Notes: a model not told the origin generated them from the letters alone. Shown: positions 7,936 to 14,772, counted from the stretch's first letter. The stretch: DNA of 18,107 bases from CAMDPA01 sp050186055 (GCA_050186055.1 JBFWYV010000073.1:1-18107), one strand, 5' to 3'. Made by a program: numbers and translations.

Positions 7936-8967
7936 CTAGCGGCCGGGACGTCCGGTGGATCCCCGCACGACAAGCTCGACGGGCAGCACGATATGGGGAG
8001 CGCATTGGTCGGTGCAACCGCCGATTTTGGCGAGCACCATCTGTGCTGCGCATTTGCCGGCCTCGTATTGCTGCACCCGCACAGTCGTCAACGCCGGCTC
8101 CAGCCGGTCGACCATCGGCATATCGTTGAACCCCGTCACAGAGAGTTCAGCCGGGCACGTAATCCCCCGCGCCTTCAGTGCACCCAGGGCTCCCACAGCC
8201 AGCAGATCGTTGCAGGCAACGAGCGCCGTGAACGCCACCCGGCGGTCCAGCAGCACCTCGGCCGCGCGCTCGCCGTCATGTTCGCTGAAGGCCTCTGCAA
8301 AGATCACCAGCCGCTCTTCGGTATCGAACCCGGCCCGCCGCCGATGCTGCTCGAAAGCGGCGTACCGGTCATGACCGGTGGACAAATCCTGGGGGCCGGC
8401 AATACAGGCCACCCGCCGGTGGCCAAGCGAATACAGATGATCGAGGATCAGCCCCATGCCGCCGCTGTCATCATTGGTCACCGATGCAATCGTTGTGTCG
8501 TCGCTGCGCCGATTGACGGTGACGATCGGAACGCCTTCGTCCGCGGTGCGGCGGACGGCCGCATCATCGCGCTGAAGCGAAGCCACGATCAGGCCATCGA
8601 CGCCACGGGCGCTGAGCGCGGCAAGCAGTTGGGTCTGCCGCAGACCGTGAGCCGCCGCGTTGACCAGGATGGCGACGTATCCGACCTCCGACAGCGCATC
8701 CTCGATGCCGCGAATGATCGGCGGAAAAACCGGGTTCGAGATATCGGGTATCAATACGCCGATGATGCGCGTCCGGTTCGTGCGCAGGCTGAGAGCGGCG
8801 GCATTCGGCCGATAGTTGAGGGCGCTCGAGACATCCAGTATCCGCTTTGCAACCTCGGGACGGATGAAATGCCGGGTATCCGGATTGAGCGCACGGCTGA
8901 CCGTGGAAACGTGCACCCCCACGGCCTCGGCGACATCCTTCAGCGTCGTCCGTCGACGCACCGCCAT
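7936..8967 (-). CDS. LacI-family transcriptional regulator
   Basis: A 343-aa regulator with the LacI/GalR layout. The N-terminal helix-turn-helix is TLKDVAEAVGVHVSTVSRAL (about residues 8-27), followed by the hinge YRPNAAALSLRTNRT and a periplasmic-binding-protein-like effector domain starting IGVLIPDISNPVF and ending with GFNDMPMVDRLEPALTTVR. The start is ATG 8967, with AGGGAG 8 to 13 bases upstream; a TTG at 8985 in the same frame would place that ribosome site inside the gene. It lies upstream of the Bug-hydrolase pair, same strand, and divergent from the HD hydrolase gene. Family members are usually repressors released by a pathway metabolite. Operator-like palindromes before the Bug gene, before the M24 gene and over its own promoter suggest it controls the surrounding catabolic genes and itself. 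Confidence 0.93.
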   Translation of the reverse strand: MAVRRRTTLKDVAEAVGVHVSTVSRALNPDTRHFIRPEVAKRILDVSSALNYRPNAAALSLRTNRTRIIGVLIPDISNPVFPPIIRGIEDALSEVGYVAILVNAAAHGLRQTQLLAALSARGVDGLIVASLQRDDAAVRRTADEGVPIVTVNRRSDDTTIASVTNDDSGGMGLILDHLYSLGHRRVACIAGPQDLSTGHDRYAAFEQHRRRAGFDTEERLVIFAEAFSEHDGERAAEVLLDRRVAFTALVACNDLLAVGALGALKARGITCPAELSVTGFNDMPMVDRLEPALTTVRVQQYEAGKCAAQMVLAKIGGCTDQCAPHIVLPVELVVRGSTGRPGR

Positions 8968-9001
8968 TTCGAAGCTCCCTGTCAATTATGGGCCGCCGCG
9001 G

Positions 9002-9031
9002 ATAATAATTTGCCGTGACGCGCTACGGCAA
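9002..9031 (-). promoter_or_regulatory. Candidate promoter of the LacI-family gene
   Basis: On the minus strand TTGCCG (9031-9026) is followed after 18 bases by TATTAT (9007-9002, 5 of 6 matches). This puts the -10 about 35 bases before the chosen ATG at 8967. The inverted repeat at 9010-9031 covers the -35 and spacer, an arrangement suited to autorepression. Confidence 0.45.
9010..9031. promoter_or_regulatory. Perfect 7-bp inverted repeat in the lacI/HD divergent spacer
   Basis: TTGCCGT (9010-9016) and ACGGCAA (9025-9031) are exact reverse complements around 8 bases (GACGCGCT). The element lies 42 bases from the LacI-family start and 39 bases from the HD-hydrolase start, overlapping the LacI promoter candidate. 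It looks like an operator for a dimeric regulator. Its sequence differs from the TGCAATC half-sites, so it could be a separate or lower-affinity site, or belong to another regulator. Confidence 0.5.
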
Positions 9032-9070
9032 TCCGAACCACGATAACCCGATTTCTACCCGGCTATTACC

Positions 9071-9640
9071 ATGATCAGGAAATCAAGTACCGACCAAGGC
9101 GCCGTGCTGATCGCACGCGCCGCCAATTATGCCGCACGCATGCATACGTCTCAGCGGCGCAAGGGCATCGCCCAGGAGCCGTATCTCAACCATCTGGCCG
9201 AAGTCGCAATGCTGGTCGCCGAGGCAACCGATGGCAATGATCCCGTCCTCGTCGCTGCAGCCTGGCTTCATGACACACTGGAGGATACCGAGGCCGAGCG
9301 CGAGGAACTCGAAGCGTTGTTCGGTCGCGATGTCGCCGCCATCGTTGCCGAGATCACCGACGACAAGTCGCTCAAGAAGGCGGAACGCAAGCGGCTGCAG
9401 ATCGAGAACGCTCCCCAAAAGAGCCGCCAGGCGCGCCTGCTCAAAATCGCCGACAAGACCAGCAACCTCCGCGCCCTGGCGATAAGCCCTCCCGCCGGAT
9501 GGGACGCAGCGCGTCGCGAGGAATACGTCGCCTGGGCGGAAGCCGTTGTGGCAGGCTGTCGCGGATTGAATACGGAGCTCGAAAAGACTTTCGACGCGGC
9601 CGTCGTGGAGGCTCGCATCGCCATCAGTTCGAGCCGATAG
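9071..9640 (+). CDS. MESH1-like HD-domain small alarmone hydrolase
   Basis: A 189-aa HD-domain protein of the RelA/SpoT hydrolase (MESH1/small alarmone hydrolase) type, predicted to remove the 3'-pyrophosphate of (p)ppGpp or act on a similar nucleotide. It has only the hydrolase domain: no synthetase, TGS or ACT regions. Key residues sit at the same spacing as in MESH1: His41 in YLNHLAEVA, His67-Asp68 in AAWLHDTLEDT, Glu71-Asp72 and Asp128 in KIADKTSN. RRKG at 29-32 matches the family's N-terminal basic motif. A Mn2+ cofactor is expected from the family. The start is ATG 9071; no clear Shine-Dalgarno is visible. It is divergent from the LacI-family gene and followed by 268 bases without a gene. 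NADPH phosphatase activity, known for MESH1, is an alternative role. Confidence 0.88.
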   Translation: MIRKSSTDQGAVLIARAANYAARMHTSQRRKGIAQEPYLNHLAEVAMLVAEATDGNDPVLVAAAWLHDTLEDTEAEREELEALFGRDVAAIVAEITDDKSLKKAERKRLQIENAPQKSRQARLLKIADKTSNLRALAISPPAGWDAARREEYVAWAEAVVAGCRGLNTELEKTFDAAVVEARIAISSSR

Positions 9641-9908
9641 AGTGGACGCCTCGGAGCCTGACTGCTCTTGACAGCCCAAGTCGCGCGCGGCACAGGTGAC
9701 AATGCCGAATGCAATCGTTTGCATCGACGCGCGGCTGCCGGCGCCGGGAACCGGACTCGGATGAAGCTGATGCCGGTGTGTCGGGCTCATGGAAGCTTCA
9801 ACAGTACGCCGGCCGATTGATTAAGGACGGGGAAAACGAGCAGGCAACCGCCAGCAAACCCGCAGGATCTGCCCACCGGACATCGCGCATGGGAGAGGAG
9901 TGCCCGAC
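9641..9908. other. 268-base leader between the HD hydrolase and the M24 gene
   Basis: No gene supported. It contains TTGACA at 9668-9673, the LacI-type palindrome at 9709-9724 and the M24 ribosome site at 9893-9900. A short frame from an ATG at 9709 overlaps the palindrome, lacks a ribosome site and has an unremarkable composition. The region most likely holds the promoter and long leader of the downstream gene set. Confidence 0.6.
9709..9724 (+). promoter_or_regulatory. LacI-family operator candidate upstream of the seven-gene cluster
   Basis: ATGCAATCGTTTGCAT is a 16-base palindrome with 7 of 8 half-site positions matching. Its core TGCAATCGTTTGCA fits the general LacI/GalR operator pattern TGNAANCGNTTNCA at all fixed positions, including the central CG. 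It lies 185 bases before the M24-family ATG and 742 bases from the LacI-family start codon. A TTGACA at 9668-9673 is nearby but has no good -10 at normal spacing. It is the strongest regulatory signal in the window; the binding protein is inferred from proximity. Confidence 0.6.
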
Positions 9909-11219
9909 ATGACCACACGCAAGGAGCCGAGCGTCCGCGACGAAGACGCTGCAGTGACGGCGCTGGAAACCAACTGGAACTGGAAACGCCCCATTCCTGC
10001 CCCGGGCCACACCAACGTCGACTTCGAGACCAGGGTCGATTTCCGCCGTCTGCACCGCTATCGCCTTGCCCGCGCCAAACAGGCGCTGAAGAATTCCAGC
10101 CTCGGCGCGCTGCTGCTGTTTGACGTCAACAACATCCGATACGTCACCGGCACCAAGATCGGAGAGTGGGAGCGCGATAAGCTGTGCCGGTTCGCCCTTC
10201 TGGCCGGCGACAACGATCCGATCGAATGGGATTTCGGGTCGGCCGCCGTACACCACAGACTCTATTGCGACTGGCTGCCGTCTGAGAATTTTCGCGCCGG
10301 GATGCTCGGCATGCGCGGGACGGTGCCGCCCGCCCATGGCCTGATGCAGCGCCACGCCAGGGAGATCGCCGCCCTTCTGAAGGATGCGGGTGTCGCCGGC
10401 ATGCCGCTCGGCATCGACCTCGTCGAACCGGGCATGTGGGCCGCCCTGCAAGCGGAAGGTCTCAAGCTCGCCGACGGGCAGCAGGTCATGCTCGACGCCC
10501 GCGAGATCAAGAACATCGACGAGCTGGTGCTGCTCAACCAGGCCGCTGCCATGGTCGATGGCGTCTATCAGATGATCTACGAGGAATTGAAGCCTGGCGT
10601 GCGCGAGAACGACATTGTCGCCAGGGCCAACAAGATGCTCTACGAGATGGGCTCCGACGACGTCGAAGCGATCAATGCCATTTCAGGCGAGCGCTGCAAT
10701 CCGCATCCGCACAATTTCACGGATCGGATGATCCGTCCCGGAGACCAGGCGTTCTTCGACATTCTGCAGTCCTACATGGGCTATCGCACCTGCTACTATC
10801 GCACCTTCAACGTCGGAAGGGCGACCGATGCACAGCGCGATGCCTACAAGCTTTGCCGCGAATGGCTCGACCTGGCGATCGCCCTCGTCAAGCCCGGCCA
10901 ATCGACCGACCGGATAGCTTCGGTTTGGCCGAAGGCGGAAGAGTTCGGATTCCCGGACGAGATGGCGGCGTTCGGGCTGCAGTTCGGTCATGGGCTGGGC
11001 CTTGCTCTTCACGAACGACCGATCATCTCCCGCCTGGTCTCGCTTGAACATCCGATGGAGCTGAAACCGGGCATGGTGTTCGCTCTGGAGACATACTGTC
11101 CGGCTAAAGACGGTTTCTCCGGCGCTCGTATCGAGGAGGAAGTGATCGTAACCGACACCGGCTGTCAGGTCATTACCCACTTCCCGGCAGAGGAGCTGCC
11201 CATCGCCAACCGCTACTGA
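9909..11219 (+). CDS. M24-family (creatinase/prolidase-fold) protein with altered metal site
   Basis: A 436-aa protein with an N-terminal creatinase-like domain (ALLLFDVNNIRYVTGTKIG near 75-93) and a C-terminal pita-bread domain. Related families include Xaa-Pro aminopeptidases, creatinase and the DMSP lyase DddP. Expected metal ligands: Asp284 in FFDILQSYMGYRTCYYRTF, His361 in FGHGLGLALHE, Glu394 in ALETYC and Glu409 in ARIEEEV. The second Asp, usually 11 residues after the first, is Cys295 here, so a standard dinuclear site is doubtful. The ATG at 9909 is preferred over GTG 9900 because GAGAGGAG (9893-9900) is well spaced for it and overlaps the GTG. It is first in a plus-strand set, downstream of a LacI-type operator. 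A role in hydrolysing or lyasing a small molecule is more likely than peptide turnover (inference). Confidence 0.85.
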   Translation: MTTRKEPSVRDEDAAVTALETNWNWKRPIPAPGHTNVDFETRVDFRRLHRYRLARAKQALKNSSLGALLLFDVNNIRYVTGTKIGEWERDKLCRFALLAGDNDPIEWDFGSAAVHHRLYCDWLPSENFRAGMLGMRGTVPPAHGLMQRHAREIAALLKDAGVAGMPLGIDLVEPGMWAALQAEGLKLADGQQVMLDAREIKNIDELVLLNQAAAMVDGVYQMIYEELKPGVRENDIVARANKMLYEMGSDDVEAINAISGERCNPHPHNFTDRMIRPGDQAFFDILQSYMGYRTCYYRTFNVGRATDAQRDAYKLCREWLDLAIALVKPGQSTDRIASVWPKAEEFGFPDEMAAFGLQFGHGLGLALHERPIISRLVSLEHPMELKPGMVFALETYCPAKDGFSGARIEEEVIVTDTGCQVITHFPAEELPIANRY

Positions 11220-11313
11220 TCGAAGCACCCTCCCACCATGACCAGGCGGCACCCAGCGCAGTCACGGGATACGCAACCACAGGCCGAACATCTTTTCAGG
11301 CAGGAACAACAGA

Positions 11314-12270
11314 ATGACGAGCACGCACACCGTTGGTTGGATTGGCATGGGACGCATGGGCGAGCCGATGGCCGACAAGGTTCTCAAGCAGTTCAAGTCG
11401 CTGTCCGTCTGGAACCGCACCAAGGCCAAGGCGGATTCCCTCGCCGGTAAGGGCGCAAAGATCGTCGATCGGCCTGCCGACCTGAACGATGTCGACATCC
11501 TCTTCGTGATGGTCGCAACGGGCGCCGATGTCGAACACGTACTGTTCGGCCCGGGCGGGGCCGCAACCGCTGGAAAGGGCAAGTCGCCGAAGATCGTAGT
11601 CGACTGTTCGTCGATCTCGGTCGAGGAGTCGGCCGGCCTGCGTGAAAAGCTCAGCGCCACAGGATGCGATCTCATTGCCTGTCCCGTCAGCGGCAACGGC
11701 AAGGTGGTCAAGGCCGGCAAGCTGTCCGCGGTCGCGTCCGGCCCCAAGGCGGCGTTCGACGTCGCCAAGCCCTATATCGAAGCCTTCGCGCCGAGAGGCG
11801 TCTCCTACGTCGGCGAAGGCGAGCTCTCGCGCATCTGCAAGATCGCCCACAACGTAATGCTCGGTGTCGTCATTCAGAACCTGTGCGAAATAACGATCAT
11901 GGCCGAAAAGCTGGGCGTTCCCCGTCATGCTTTTCTCGACTTCATGAACAACTCGGTCATGGGATCGATGTTCACCCGCTACAAGTCGAATGCGCTCGTC
12001 AATCTCGACTGGACCACGACGTTCACCCATAAGCTGCTGCTCAAGGACCTCGACCTGGGGCTCGCCGCCGGTCATGATCTCGATGTTCCGATGCCGGTCA
12101 CGGCCGCGGCCCGCCAGGCGATCCAGGCGCACTACGGCACCGCGTTTTTGAGGCCGGAAGGCGAGACCTACCTCGAGAAGGACTTCGCGGCCCTGCTCGA
12201 GACCATAGCCATGCAATCCGGAATCAAGCTGAAGCCGGAGAACGTGCCGGTGCCGACCGGTCTGGAATAA
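11314..12270 (+). CDS. NAD(P)-dependent beta-hydroxyacid dehydrogenase (HIBADH-like)
   Basis: A 318-aa member of the 3-hydroxyisobutyrate / tartronate-semialdehyde reductase family, which interconverts a beta-hydroxyacid and its semialdehyde. The Rossmann motif is GWIGMGRMGEPMA (residues 8-20). The substrate motif CPVSGNGKVVKAGKLSAVAS around Ser126 differs from the usual PVSGGxxGAxxG, suggesting a divergent subfamily. The catalytic Lys176 lies in KIAHNVMLG with Asn180 four residues on, as in the family. The C-terminal helical domain is present and length is normal. The ATG at 11314 follows an AGG at 11303-11305. It is 94 bases after the M24 gene and 90 bases before the next chosen start, all on one strand. 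The actual substrate, and NAD versus NADP, are not determined. Confidence 0.9.
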   Translation: MTSTHTVGWIGMGRMGEPMADKVLKQFKSLSVWNRTKAKADSLAGKGAKIVDRPADLNDVDILFVMVATGADVEHVLFGPGGAATAGKGKSPKIVVDCSSISVEESAGLREKLSATGCDLIACPVSGNGKVVKAGKLSAVASGPKAAFDVAKPYIEAFAPRGVSYVGEGELSRICKIAHNVMLGVVIQNLCEITIMAEKLGVPRHAFLDFMNNSVMGSMFTRYKSNALVNLDWTTTFTHKLLLKDLDLGLAAGHDLDVPMPVTAAARQAIQAHYGTAFLRPEGETYLEKDFAALLETIAMQSGIKLKPENVPVPTGLE

Positions 12271-12288
12271 CGGCAGAATGTGACGCTA

Positions 12289-12307
12289 GGCGCCAAAGGC
12301 GGGCGCC
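12289..12307 (+). other. Intercistronic GC hairpin
   Basis: GGCGCC (12289-12294) and GGCGCC (12302-12307) can form a 6-bp stem with a 7-base loop between the dehydrogenase and GrdB-like genes. There is no T-run, so it is not an intrinsic terminator. It could stabilise or segment an mRNA, or be chance in GC-rich DNA. Confidence 0.3.
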
Positions 12308-12360
12308 GTCTGGCACAACGGGGAAACCGGGATCAACAGATCCGGCATCGGATCATTGCG

Positions 12361-13317
12361 ATGACGCACGACCGCAACTCTGAATTCGGCTTTGCGCCGG
12401 CGCATGACGCACCGATCCCCTACCTCGCGCGCATTCGAGCGTATTACGCGGCGCTTGGCTACGGCGCTCCGTATGAATGGGCGCACTATGCCGATGTGCC
12501 GTTCCAGCCGTTGTCGAAACCGCTCGCGCACAGCCGCGTCGGTCTCATCACCACCGCCGCGCCTTATCAACCGGACAAGGGCGACCAGGGACCGCGCGCG
12601 CCCTATAACGCCGCGGCCAAATTCTACGAGGTCTACGACGGCGACGCTTCTCGCGATCCCGACCTCCGCATTTCCCATGTCGCCATCGACCGCGCCCACA
12701 CGACAGCCGAAGACCAGCGCGCATATTTCCCGCTCCCGGCACTGAGACAGGCGGCAGCAACCAGGCGGATAGGCGAAGTCGCGCCGCGCTTCTTTGGCCT
12801 GCCGACCAACCGGAGCCACCGTCACACACTGGGCGTCGATTGCCCCGCTCTGCTCGCGCGCTGCCGTGAGGACAAACTCGATGCCGCAATCCTGGTGCCC
12901 AACTGCCCCGTCTGCCACCAAAGCGTAAGCCTGGCCGCCCGCCACCTCGAAGCCGCCGGATTGGCCACCGTCATCATGGGCGCCGCCAAGGACATCGTCG
13001 AATACGTCGGCGTGCCCCGCCTTCTGTTCAGCGACGTTCCGTTGGGTAACTCTGCCGGACGGCCGCACGACACGGCATCGCAGAAGGCAACGCTTGCGCT
13101 CGCGCTTGACATCCTCGAGCATGCACCGTCAGCCCGCACAACTGTTCAATCTCCGCTCCGGTGGAGCGAAAACCCCGACTGGAGGCTGGACTACTGCAAT
13201 ATCGAGCGGCTGCCGGCGGATGAGATCGCGCGCCGCCGTGCCGAGTTCGACCGCGGAAAGGCGGTTGCCGCAGGCCTGCGCTCGCGCGTGCCTGCCAGGG
13301 ACGAGACAAGCAGCTAA
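12361..13317 (+). CDS. GrdB-like protein (glycine/sarcosine/betaine reductase selenoprotein B family), Cys form
   Basis: About 318 aa, resembling proteins annotated as 'glycine/sarcosine/betaine reductase selenoprotein B family' found in aerobic proteobacteria. Seen here: VGLITTAAPYQ (60-70), ISHVAIDRAHTTAEDQ (104-119), then AAILVPNCPVCHQSVSLAAR with Cys182 and Cys185. In true GrdB the equivalent motif is UxxC with selenocysteine; here it is CxxC, and no in-frame TGA or SECIS is needed. The next part, VIMGAAKDIVEYVGVPRLLF, is also typical. True GrdB works with GrdA, GrdC/D and GrdE, none of which is present, so a different reductive or carbon-heteroatom cleavage is likely. The start is uncertain: ATG 12361 is chosen from where recognisable homology begins; GTG 12280 is in frame. 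No strong ribosome site precedes either. Confidence 0.75.
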   Translation: MTHDRNSEFGFAPAHDAPIPYLARIRAYYAALGYGAPYEWAHYADVPFQPLSKPLAHSRVGLITTAAPYQPDKGDQGPRAPYNAAAKFYEVYDGDASRDPDLRISHVAIDRAHTTAEDQRAYFPLPALRQAAATRRIGEVAPRFFGLPTNRSHRHTLGVDCPALLARCREDKLDAAILVPNCPVCHQSVSLAARHLEAAGLATVIMGAAKDIVEYVGVPRLLFSDVPLGNSAGRPHDTASQKATLALALDILEHAPSARTTVQSPLRWSENPDWRLDYCNIERLPADEIARRRAEFDRGKAVAAGLRSRVPARDETSS

Positions 13318-13432
13318 CCGCCCCGCACACCCGGAGACCGCCACGCCCTTGCCACAACGGTCTCGATTTCATCAAGCTGCCCCTGTATTCTCGCCTCTAA
13401 ACCAGACGCTCGAACACCCAGAGGAGAGGGAC

Positions 13433-13858
13433 ATGCAGTACGTGTGCGATGCACCTCCTTTTACGTGGTTCCGGATCGAGACGCCGGCAGAGGCAGCCCT
13501 CGAAGCCCAGGCCATGAACCACGCCGTCGATCGCTTTTTTCGTCAATCCTACGAGGAGGCGGAGCGCAGCTACGTGCCGCCGAAGTCCATGCGGCTGATC
13601 GAACAGAAGATCGGACTGAAGGAGCATGTCCACAAGGCGATGCCGATCTTCGTCACCCTGCGTGACAATGAAGGCAAAGCACTCGTCACGGCGATGCTCC
13701 CGCCCAAAGGGCTGAGCGAGAAGGAGGTGCGGCCGATCGTTGTCGGCCACTCCAACAGCGATCCTTACTCTGATTATGGAGAAGCGATTTCCACACTCGG
13801 CCGGCATTATGGCCACAAACTGGATCCGTCGCGCTGCTATCCCTACCGCCGCGGCTGA
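13433..13858 (+). CDS. Conserved-looking protein of unknown function, 141 aa
   Basis: Not recognised. The ATG at 13433 has a strong ribosome site (GAGGAGAGGGA, 13421-13431), which fixes the start; the frame runs further upstream only as a shadow of the GrdB-like gene. The product is soluble, with no signal peptide or membrane segment. It begins MQYVCDAPPFTWFRIETPAE, has a charged helical stretch (about 18-65) and a beta-rich middle (MPIFVTLRDNEGKALVTAML), and ends with RPIVVGHSNSDPYSDYGEAI followed by RCYPYRRG. Two Cys (5 and near the end) and several His are present but no known metal motif. It follows the GrdB-like gene by 115 bases on the same strand, so it may be an accessory subunit or a partner in the same pathway (inference). 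Confidence 0.8.
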   Translation: MQYVCDAPPFTWFRIETPAEAALEAQAMNHAVDRFFRQSYEEAERSYVPPKSMRLIEQKIGLKEHVHKAMPIFVTLRDNEGKALVTAMLPPKGLSEKEVRPIVVGHSNSDPYSDYGEAISTLGRHYGHKLDPSRCYPYRRG

Positions 13859-13898
13859 CCGCACCCAGACAACGAAGATCTGAAAAACTGGAGGAGCC

Positions 13899-14153
13899 AT
13901 GTTCAGGATCGTCGCAATGGCCGCGATACTCTCGCTGACGGGAGTTTCGATCGCCCAGGCACAGAACGCATCGTGTGCCGCCCAGGCCACCGAGAAAAAA
14001 CTCGCAGGCGCCGCAAAAAACAGCTTCATGAAGAAATGCGAGACAACCGCGAGAACGAGCTGCTCAAAGGCGGCGACCGACAAGAAGCTGGCGGGCGCCG
14101 CTAAAAAAAGCTTTGAAACGAAATGCGTGACTGACGCCGTCGGCAGCAAATAG
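13899..14153 (+). CDS. Small secreted PsiF-repeat protein
   Basis: An 84-aa protein with a signal peptide (MFRIVAMAAILSLTGVSIAQ, cleavage near AQA before Gln) and two PsiF-type repeats: CAAQATEKKLAGAAKNSFMK and CSKAATDKKLAGAAKKSFET, each ending KC. E. coli PsiF is a phosphate-starvation-inducible periplasmic protein of unknown function with the same repeat. The four Cys, two per repeat, suggest intra-repeat disulfides in the periplasm. The ATG at 13899 follows GGAGGAG closely. It lies 40 bases after the unknown 141-aa gene and 187 bases before the VOC gene. Whether it belongs to the catabolic set or is simply lodged in it is unclear. Confidence 0.85.
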   Translation: MFRIVAMAAILSLTGVSIAQAQNASCAAQATEKKLAGAAKNSFMKKCETTARTSCSKAATDKKLAGAAKKSFETKCVTDAVGSK

Positions 14154-14340
14154 CGGCCTACCTGCGCCAAAGCGACGATGCCGGTCGCCGTCGTTTCGCC
14201 GCGCGACGGAAGCCGGCACACCTTTTTCGAATGCAGCGCAGCACAAACGACATTTGACGTTGCGCTGCAGACAAGGCAGCGTGCTGGGAATGTCGGCAGC
14301 TATTGGGGGCGCAGGTCTAACACCCGCGAGGAGACAGACC

Positions 14341-14751
14341 ATGAATCTACCCTTCGCCGTCCTCGATATCGATCACGTCGTCCTGCGCGCGCAAGACCCC
14401 GCTGCCCTGGAGCAGTTCTATACCGAGGTGCTGGGCTGTCCCCTCGATCTGCGCCAGAAGCACATTCAACTCACCCAGCTCCGCGCCGGTCGCGCACAAA
14501 TCGATATCGTGCCTGCCATGGCAAGCGATAGCGAAGCGGCCAGCCAAGCCGTCCGTGATCCGAACATGGAGCATTTCTGCCTGCGGATCGATCCGTTTGA
14601 CGCAACTGCGATACGGCGTCATCTCGATAGCCATGGTATCGCCTATAGCGAGGTCCACGACCGCTACGGTGCAGACGGGCGCGGGCCGTCGATCTATCTG
14701 GAAGATCCGGAAGGCAATCGAATTGAGCTCAAGGGGCCTCCGAGCCGCTGA
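14341..14751 (+). CDS. Small VOC-family (glyoxalase/dioxygenase-fold) metalloprotein
   Basis: A 136-aa single-domain vicinal-oxygen-chelate protein with two beta-alpha-beta-beta-beta modules. Candidate metal ligands are His12 (DIDHVVLRA), His78 (MEHFCLRI) and Glu129 (EDPEGNRIELKG), the usual His/His/Glu pattern of small VOC enzymes such as glyoxalase I-like, fosfomycin-resistance-like or epimerase members. The ATG at 14341 is chosen because GAGGAGA (14328-14334) precedes it; an upstream start at 14254 lacks such a site. The stop is 21 bases before the extradiol-type dioxygenase gene, so the two are almost certainly cotranscribed. The reaction cannot be told from sequence; acting on the ring-cleavage substrate or product is a reasonable inference. 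Confidence 0.88.
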   Translation: MNLPFAVLDIDHVVLRAQDPAALEQFYTEVLGCPLDLRQKHIQLTQLRAGRAQIDIVPAMASDSEAASQAVRDPNMEHFCLRIDPFDATAIRRHLDSHGIAYSEVHDRYGADGRGPSIYLEDPEGNRIELKGPPSR

Positions 14752-14772
14752 GCCACCCAGGGAGGAAATCCT

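Noticed and set aside
7993..9018. Plus-strand open frame (341 codons) antisense to the LacI-type gene
   Set aside because: Codon-complement shadow of a clear LacI-family gene; no domain and no ribosome site.
9668..9696. Promoter from the perfect TTGACA at 9668-9673
   Set aside because: At 16-19 bases downstream there is no acceptable -10 (CACAGG region), so it was not listed as a promoter even though a LacI-type palindrome follows.
9083..9790. Minus-strand open frame (235 codons) antisense to the HD hydrolase
   Set aside because: The plus-strand gene has a complete MESH1-type active site; the antisense product has no recognisable features.
9709..9912. Short plus-strand frame of 67 codons before the M24 gene
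   Set aside because: It starts inside the LacI-type palindrome, has no Shine-Dalgarno and overlaps the M24 start.
12860..12960. Selenocysteine insertion in the GrdB-like gene
   Set aside because: The motif is encoded by TGC codons at both positions; no in-frame TGA occurs and no SECIS element is required.
14173..14193. Hairpin CGACG/CGTCG followed by TTT after the PsiF gene
   Set aside because: The 5-bp stem with an 11-base loop and only three T's is too weak to call a terminator in GC-rich DNA.
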